A DNA stretch of 53,801 nucleotides from Lingula anatina (lineage: Eukaryota > Brachiopoda > Lingulata > Lingulida > Lingulidae), in NCBI RefSeq assembly GCF_001039355.2, contig NW_019775529.1, positions 245,131 to 298,931 on the forward strand, given 5' to 3'. Positions within the stretch are counted from its first letter, which is position 1. Every line of letters begins with the position of its first letter. Under the pieces are notes generated by a model. The model did no database searches and was not told the origin of the DNA. It saw nothing but the letters and a program-made list of their open reading frames with translations. Below, piece after piece: positions 13,201 to 22,200 of this stretch. The translations under genes were made by a program, and so were the position numbers.

Positions 13201-16200
13201 GTTTTTTGTGAAAATTTAATTTTTCACTTATTGGCATTTTCAAGGTGTGACTTTGAAGTTCCATGATCCTGAAGACCTTTGCTTGTCACGTTTTCTGAAT
13301 GTCCATGTTACTAATATTCTATTATTAAAAATTGATGGTCATTATGCTGTTAAGCATTATGTAATATTGCATCAAAATAGAAGAAAACACAATTTTTGGT
13401 GCTGCTGCTATGATGAGCATTATGGGAAAACCGTGTTATGACTGTCAAACCTTTAAAAAAGAAACACAGGACTAAAATGCAGAATGAGTTGGAAAAGCAG
13501 TCTAATTGGCTTCTTTTTCTGGAAGTTATACATTTGAGTGAAATATTCATTATCTTTTTGGCATATTCATTGTGGGACTCGGAGCTCCCATGGACATGAA
13601 GCCGAATGGTAATCAAATTTTCTACATATCCATGCTATTTATTATCAATAATCAAAGATTGGTGATAATTATTCTATAATTTATTATGTAATGTTACATC
13701 AAAATTGACAACAATATTTTTGCATTGCTACTGCAAACATTATGAAAAGAAAACTGTGTTACTTATTATTATTTTTAACTTACAAGTATGATTTTTAGGA
13801 TTGGCATGCAGTTCAAATTAGAAAGCCAGGTCAATTGGGTTATCATTTATTATTGAATTTATGCAATTTTGTGTGAAATTTTCATTTTTCTCATTCTGGC
13901 ACTTTCTAAGTATAAACTTGAACTCTGATGGGCCTGAAGCCTTATGCTTTTACTTTCGTCGTTGTTACCTGTTGTGCATAATTAAAATTTGATGTTGACT
14001 GTGCAGTAAAACATAATGTATTATTGCATCAGAATTGGTAGTCTCCTATTTTGTGCATTATTGTTTTGTGCTTTTCTTAAGATGTGACTTATGGGCCTGA
14101 AAGACCTTTGAGAGGGTCAGTCTGTTAATATCCCTTGGGTATCACGTAGCTAATTTCTGAGTTATAAAGTCATTTGCCTAATTGATAGGCCATTAAAGGA
14201 GATTACATAAAGCACACTTGTTGATATTTCCTTGTAAACTCCCAAAAGTTAAGCTCTCTGCTAGATTAATAATAAGGAAGCAGTGATAATTATGCAGGTT
14301 ATTAATATATATATATAATCAAAGATTAAAAGTTTGAATGGCAGCTTCATTGAAATTATATTTACCTCAGGCTCTGCCTAGGAGGTTATATTTTCACCCC
14401 TGTTTGTCTGTCATCAACATAACTCAAAAAGTTATGGACCGATTTTGCTGAAATTTTCAGGAACTGTCAGAATTGGGCCAAAGAGGACAATGATTAGTTT
14501 TTAGTGGTGGTCTGGCTCAATAATCAACAATAATCAACAATTGCTGCCTTGGCAGAGGTCTGCAGTCTCGGTGGTTTTCTAGTTTTGTTAGGTTTTCCTT
14601 TACAATTTTTTCTCAAACACTTGCATTTGTGACTTTTAACTCTCATCCGCTCGAGGCTCTGCACATTTTCTGTATTTCCACATAAACAATTGTATTGTTT
14701 TTTATGTCTTTAAACATTATATAAAATTATTTTATGCACTGTCATCATTTTTCAAATATTGAGACTTTCATCATGTGACTATAGTCTCTCATGGTCCTGA
14801 AACTGTAATCTTATTGAAGGGGTGGATTGAGACCATCTTCTGGGTCTTCTTGAAGACAGGTTATTAAGTTTATATTGACTGGTATCTATTTTTTTCTGTT
14901 GGAAGACCATCAAAATGGAGGATGGATCAACATAGATACTTTGGAATATTGTCAGAAAATATCTCAGGGTCCGCTCCTGTTATTGACCATGTTACCTGTT
15001 GTGCATGATTAAAATTCAGTGTTGACTGACAGTGCTATTATAAGCATTATTTATTATTGCATCAAAATTGACAAAATGACCTTTTTTTGCATCTTTATTT
15101 TCTGTTTTTTGTCTGTACATTTGACAGCTTTGCTGCCTTGTTGTTTTCGATACAGCTTATCGATATATCGATAAGTTCAACATCCAATATTTAGTGGTGA
15201 AAATAAAATGTGAAATACTCCAAAATGTGCAGAGATATGCCCATAGTTACTGTTGAACTTGAATAGGAAGTCATATACTGGCAATCTAACTGTGATCCTG
15301 AAATTGACCTTTGACTTATTTTTTACCATGAACTGAACTTTGCAAATTTTCCAGTCCTTACATCTCTAAAACTGGCAGAGATACATCCATAGTTACTATT
15401 GAACTTAAATAGGAAGTCATATACTAGCAGTCTTACTGTGACCTTGAAATTGACCTTTGACCTACTTTTTATGATGAACTGTGCTTGATTGTACCATTTT
15501 TAGTTATATTTTTTTGCTTATTTTGAGAACTCTTGTTGATTGCATTTTATAGAGCTTGTCAAGCACAAGACTGGTGGTGGTGACCCCTTTTTTTTAGGGG
15601 GGGGTCCAAACGAATGCGCCTCCAGCTGGTGGTACAATATCCGGAGGCGGTATCGCCTCTCTGATCCTTTAGTTATTTTGTGCTTTTTGTCTGTACATAT
15701 TACAGCTTTGCTGCCTTATTGATTTTCCAGGCCATGTGGGTTTTCACTGTGAGTCTCCCAGTGATTTTCATCAATGCCCCTGGCACCAAAGAGAAAGCCC
15801 CTGCAGATGAGTTTAAGGCTGTTGACATCATAGCTACTGTGGTGTGGACAATTGGGCTACTCATAGAGACCTTTGCAGATTTTCAGAAGTTTAATTTTAG
15901 AGATAACCCTGATAACAAAGGAAGATGGTGTGACTATGGTAAGGGGGACATTTCTCTACTAACACTTCATTGTTAGTGGGCACTGTTTCTGCTATGTAAT
16001 GTTTTCTACTTTGTAATTTTCTAGATCTATTTAAATCTTGTAAAATAAAAGGTAAAATGGCATTGCACCTAACCTCAACTCCCTCGTACTTAGTTAGTGG
16101 ACATAAAAAGAAACAACAGATTCTTATGAAGGGAAGGTGTATTTTACACCCCATTTCCATAGATTAGATCGACCTACTTTAGATCGACCTAACTCCCTGG

Positions 16201-19200
16201 GGGTTCACGCTAAATAGCTGTCAGCCGGGCGGACACGAAAGTTAATTACCCCCTTTACAGCTTGTAGTAGGCGGGACGGACATTTAAGTCGGATTATCTG
16301 AAAGTAATCTAGTGAGACTCCCCGCGGGGATAGATCAATCTAAATCTATGGGAATAGAGCCTAAGAGAGACACGCATTCTCACAGAGAAAATGGGTTAAT
16401 TTGTTCTCTTAAAAGTGATTCAAAACAGTAATCATATGCTTATAAATGCAAGCAAACCAAAATGTAAATGTAAATATAAAATTGATTATTGTACCACCAA
16501 GGTGAGCACTGGCAGTACTCATCAATTTAGCCCTGACCTGTCTCTTCTGCCAGCTCCATTGACAGGTACAAAACACTATTACCCCATCTCCTGATAGACT
16601 AAATAAGGACCTGTGTCTTCATCTCTTGGAATTAGGTCACATACAGTTACAACTTGATTTCCCTTGATTTTAAGCTCTGGTGGTGTATTTGGATAAATGT
16701 GATGCTCGTCATATAAACTGTTGTCAGAAGTTTTGAAAATTAAATGCCACATATTTCTTAAACTAAGAAAAAACATGGAATAAGTTACTACAGAGTTCTG
16801 ATAGAAAGTCATATCAAAATTTTCAAATATGATAGCCCTAAAGTGCTTTTATATTATGATGAGATGTTACACTTGGGGGGTCTCCTGTCATCTACATCAG
16901 TTAGGGGTCAATCAGTTCATTTTCACAGGAGAACCAGCCATTAGATGACAAACTGAAAAATCTAATTCTGGCACCCTAAAAGCTAGAAACCTCTTGATTT
17001 TTGCATTTGTAGAGCTTGCCAAGCGTAACACCATTTGTTGGTTTGTTTGTTTGTTTTGCTTTCCAGATGCACCCAGAGTCACTATTAAAATTGAATGGAA
17101 ATTTAAGTCATATATAGGAATTCTTTTTATGACCATGAAGTTGACTTTTGGTCTGCTTTTTACCATGAACTGCAATTGATTGTCAATTTTCTTGCACTTG
17201 TTTATCCAAAACTGGCAGAGTTGCGCTAATAGAAAGTAATAAACTTGAATATATAGGAAATCACATATTGGGAATCTAAATGTGACCTTGATTTTACCTT
17301 GACCTATTTTTGACTATGAACTGCACTTTCCCTATAGCCCTTATATCTCCAAAACTAACAAAGGTGCATCAATTAATAAACTTGAATATGAAATCATATA
17401 TTGGTAATCTTAATGTGACCTTGATTTAACTTTTGACATACTTTTTGCAATGAAATGCACCTTTCAAAATTTGGACCCCTTGTATCTCCAAAACTAGATG
17501 AGGTACTACCATAGTTTTAATTGAACTTACATGGAGAATCACATATTGTGCCACATATTGTGAATCTTAATGAAACATCCATAGTTAGTATCAAATTTGA
17601 ATGAGGAATCATATATTTAAAATCCAATTTTGACCTTGAGTTTGACCTTTAACCTATTTTTTACCATGAAATGCATTCACCAATTTTTTTTTACCTCTTA
17701 CATTTCCTAATCTAGAAGAGATACACCCTTATTTACCAAATCATGCATTAAGAATACAAAAGTTACCCTGAATTTGACCTTTGACCTTTTCTACACTATG
17801 TAGTGTAATTTTCACATTTTGTACCTCTCACATTTCCTAATCTAGAAGAGATTCACTTGTAGTTAACATAAAACTTGAATGCACTTAATCCTATTGGTTG
17901 TGTAAAACCTGATGGTGGTATCTCCATTCTGATCTTCTACTTAATACAGTGTATCCTTTTTATTTTAGGTTTGTGGAAATGCTCTCGCCACCCGAATTAC
18001 TTTGGAGAGCTGGTCATTTGGTGGTCAGTTTTTGTGATAAGCACGTCCATTTTACGGTACGGTCAGTGGGCCGCCATTCTCAGTCCAGTGTTTATCACTT
18101 TCATCATCCTGTTCCTTTCTGGGATCCCTCTACTGGAGCAGAAGGCAGATGAACGCTACAAAGGGTAATTCATTGTTTGATTTTGTAGAACTTACATAAT
18201 GGCTATGTGATAACATCTCAAACCATTAGGGTAAAGTGCTGCATTGCAGTGGTTATGCAGTGGTAAACTAACCAATCATACGTATTGTACAATATGGTTT
18301 TAGTCCTGACCCGCCTGTTCTGCTGGCTCCGCCGCCATGTCATGATTACCGCTTCTCCTCCTAGACTACAAGGGCCTGCATACCCATCTCTATTATCTAT
18401 AATCTCAACTCGTTCCACGTAAAATATGGGCTTCGTCGGTGCTGGTGTCTAGGTGTGGCGTTCATTGCAATGCACCCTTGCCCAAAATTGGCAAAATTAA
18501 ATGCTAATTATCTACCATACCGAAGGAATTATGGGAAAAATTTCTACAGATGGCTGACAGAAAGTCATATGTGGAGATTTCAAATATGCCCTTGGATTTG
18601 ACCTTTGACCTTTGTTTCAAGGTCAAACGGGCCAAAATTTTCAAAAAAACGAATTTTTTTACGAAAAAAAAAAAATTTGCGCTGATATTCAGAAACTACA
18701 CAGACCTAACCTATAATATTATTGGCAGGTGTTACCCTTCAGGTCATCTTTCACCTCCATGAGTTTGGAGTCATTCGGTGCATTTTTATGGGAGAAGCGG
18801 CCATAAGATACCGAAACTGAAAACTGTCTCTAATTCGGGAACCGTTAATGCTAGAGACCTATTCTTTTTTGCATTTTGAGAGCATGTCAAGCCNAAAAAA
18901 AAATATTTGCGCTGATATTCAGAAACTACACAGACCTAACCTATAATATTATTGGCAGGTGTTACCCTTCAGGTCATCTTTCACCTCCATGAGTTTGGAG
19001 TCATTCGGTGCATTTTTACGGGAGTAGCGGCCATAAGATACCGAAACTGAAAACTGTCTCTAATTCGGGAACCGTTAATGCTAGAGACCTATTCTTTTTT
19101 GCATTTTGAGAGCATGTCAAGCCCAATACTGGAAGTGGTCTCCGTTTTATTTATTTCCATACGGTTAACGAGTTATGCTGTATCAAAAAGTACATTGTGG

Positions 19201-22200
19201 TGGTGAAAGCAAAATGTGCAATACGGTAATGTGTAATAAATTTTGAACCTCTGGAAAATAAAACATAAGGCTTGGCAATGCAGACAACTTCTGGTCAAAA
19301 ATGACATTATTTCATGAAATTTGAACATCTGCAACTTCTGAGCACCTCCCATTTCAAGAATTTCAACCAAAATGACCTTTTCTTTATTTTAATTAATTTC
19401 TTTTGTAGAAAATTTATGGCACATTATTGTAACTCAGAAATTGTACCATTTAAGTCCCTTATATCTCCAAAACTGGCAAAGAAATGCCCATAGTTACTAT
19501 TGAACTTGAATGGAAGTCATATACTGGCACTCTAACTGTGACCTTAAAATTGACCTTTGACCTACTTTTCACCATAAATTGAACTTTGCAACTCTTTTAA
19601 TGCTTATACTTTCAAAACTAGCAAAGTTACACCCATAGTTACTATTGAATTTGAATAGGAAGTCATTAGGGGCAATTTTACTGTGACCTTAAAATTGACC
19701 TTTGTCCTATTTTTCATCATGATTTGAACTTTGCAAATGTTCGTTCCCTTTTATCTCCAAAACTGGCAGAGATGGTCCATAGTTTGAAGTTTGAAGTTGA
19801 ATAGGAAGTCAATAAGAATACTGGCAATCTAAGTGTGACCTTTAAACTGACCTTTGACTTAATTTTCAGTATGAACTGAACTTTGCTAATTTCTTTCCCT
19901 TTTAACTCCAAAACTGGCAGAGATAGGTCCATAGTTACTATGGAAGTTGAATGGAAGTCATATACTGGTAATCTTACTGTGACCTAGAAATTGACCTTTG
20001 ACCTTTTTTTCATGATAAACTGCACTTTGCAAATTTTCTGATCTTTATATGTCCAAAACTGGCAAAGATATGCACATAGTTACTATTAAACTTGAATAGG
20101 AAGTAATATACTGGCAATCTAACTGTGACCCTTAAATTGACCTTTGACTTAATTTTCATCAGTTCATGCTGAAAATTTTCTGATCTTTATATCTCAAAAA
20201 CTGGCAAATATACGCCCATAGTCCCATAATAAAATGTGAAATACTCCAAAATTAGCAGAGATATGCCCATAGTTACTGTTGAACATGAATGGGAAGTCAT
20301 ATACTGGCAATGTAACTGTGACCCTGAAATTAACCTTTGATGTAATTTTCAGCATGAACTGATGAAATTTTTCTTTCCCTTATATCTTAAAAACCGGTAG
20401 AGATACACCCAAAGTTGCTGTTTAACTTGAATAGGAAGTCATACACTGGCAATCTGTGACCTTGAAATTGACCTTTGACCTACTTTTTTATGATGAACTG
20501 CTTTTTGCATGTTTTTTGGCCTTTAAATCTCCAAAATTGGCAAAGAAATGCCCATGGTTACTATTGAACTTGAATAGAAATTCATATACTGTGATATTGA
20601 AATTGACCTTTGACCTACTTTTTCACCATGAACTGAGCTTTGCATATTTTCTTGCCCCTCATATCTTTAAAACTAGCGGAGATGTGCCCCTAGGTTTTCT
20701 CTTTTGTCAGCATATATGCAACACTGACATCACATTTCAAGGAAAACCAATAGGCCTATTGTCTGGAGAATCACAGGAGTGATCAATGTTAGGAAAATAC
20801 AGGTCAATTTGAAAATCTGCTTGATTGTACCATTTTTAGTTAATTTTTTTTGCATATTTTGAGAACTTGCATTTTATAGAGCTTGTCAAGCACAAGACTG
20901 GTGGTGGTGTCCCTTTTTGGGAGGGGGGGTTTCCATACGAATGCGCTTACTCCAGCTGGTGGTACAATATCCAGAGGCAGTATCGCCTCTCTGATCCTCT
21001 AGTTGGACTTGAAGCATTGGTTCATTTGCATAACTGGTACTAATAAAGAGCTGCACAGGTAGTGCAGTGGTCAGTTATTGTTCACTTGTGTTAGAGTTGT
21101 TTACTTCAGGTGTCCAGGTAGACTTCAGCAGGTCTTATTACTTTGAAAAATACCAAAATATTCAGTGCGCTACAGTTTGATTGAATTTACTGATTAATAA
21201 ATTGATGGTTTGAATAATTGAGTGGTTGATTGATGTGTTTCATTGAATTGATGAAAAGATTGGTGGATCTGAGTTGAGAGGCAGCCATGTGTGGTCAATA
21301 ATTTCAGTGAGTTAACCTCTTAGAGACCATTCCCAGACCCTATTGTACTAACTTTGGATCAAACTATCTCTTAAGGGGTTCTCGCTTAATTGCAATTAAC
21401 TTGGGCGGCTTAGATGTCTGTCACACCTGTTGAGGCTGATAGGGGGTAATTAACTATCATTTAGCAGCTTTAGTGGGCATCCCAGACATCTAAGCCGCTT
21501 GGGCTGAAAGCAATTTAGTAAGGGACCCCATGGAGATGGACTGATCCTAATAGATTGATCTAGGGATGGGAACACAGTCAAACTCACTATGCCATCTTAC
21601 CCTCTACCAGGGCGACAGATAGATTTTTTACAGATATTCACAGATATGTCTCTAGATAGATAGACGGTCATTTTGGTCTGTAGTCGCCCTGTTGAGAAAT
21701 CTCAAGGCTGATTACATGGCTGGTAATTGTTTGCATAACTGCTCAGGCACTGCCACTAAGCAGGTCAAGTCTAAGGGTGTATTCCCAGACATTTAGATCG
21801 ATCTATCCCTGTGGGGAGTCTCACTAGATTAATGTCAGATAATCCGGCTTAAATGTCTGTCCCGCCTACTACAAGCTGTAAGGGGGTAATTAACTTTCGT
21901 GCCCGCTCGTTTGGATCGATCTAATCTCTGGGAATGGGGTCTAAGTCTGCTTGACAGCAATCAAGACAGTTAATTGCTCTGACCTTAATCACTTGCTTTT
22001 GTGACAGATAAAAATTGCATCCTCACATTCAGAGTGAGGCAAACTGAGGAATCCCCTGAAGTAGTTGTAGAGGTATAAATAAAAACTGGTGCAGTAGGGT
22101 ATTGTTACGGTATGGAACGAGAATACATACAATACTTTTTACTTCAGAGTGAGGCAAACCGAGGAATCCCCTGAAGTAGTTGTAGAGGTATAAATAAATA

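Noticed and set aside
18166-18168. TAA as the true stop of the DUF1295-like gene
   Set aside because: It lies in the donor GTAATT; the core motif TSPLVPLPP continues in exon 5 in the right phase, so splicing is preferred.
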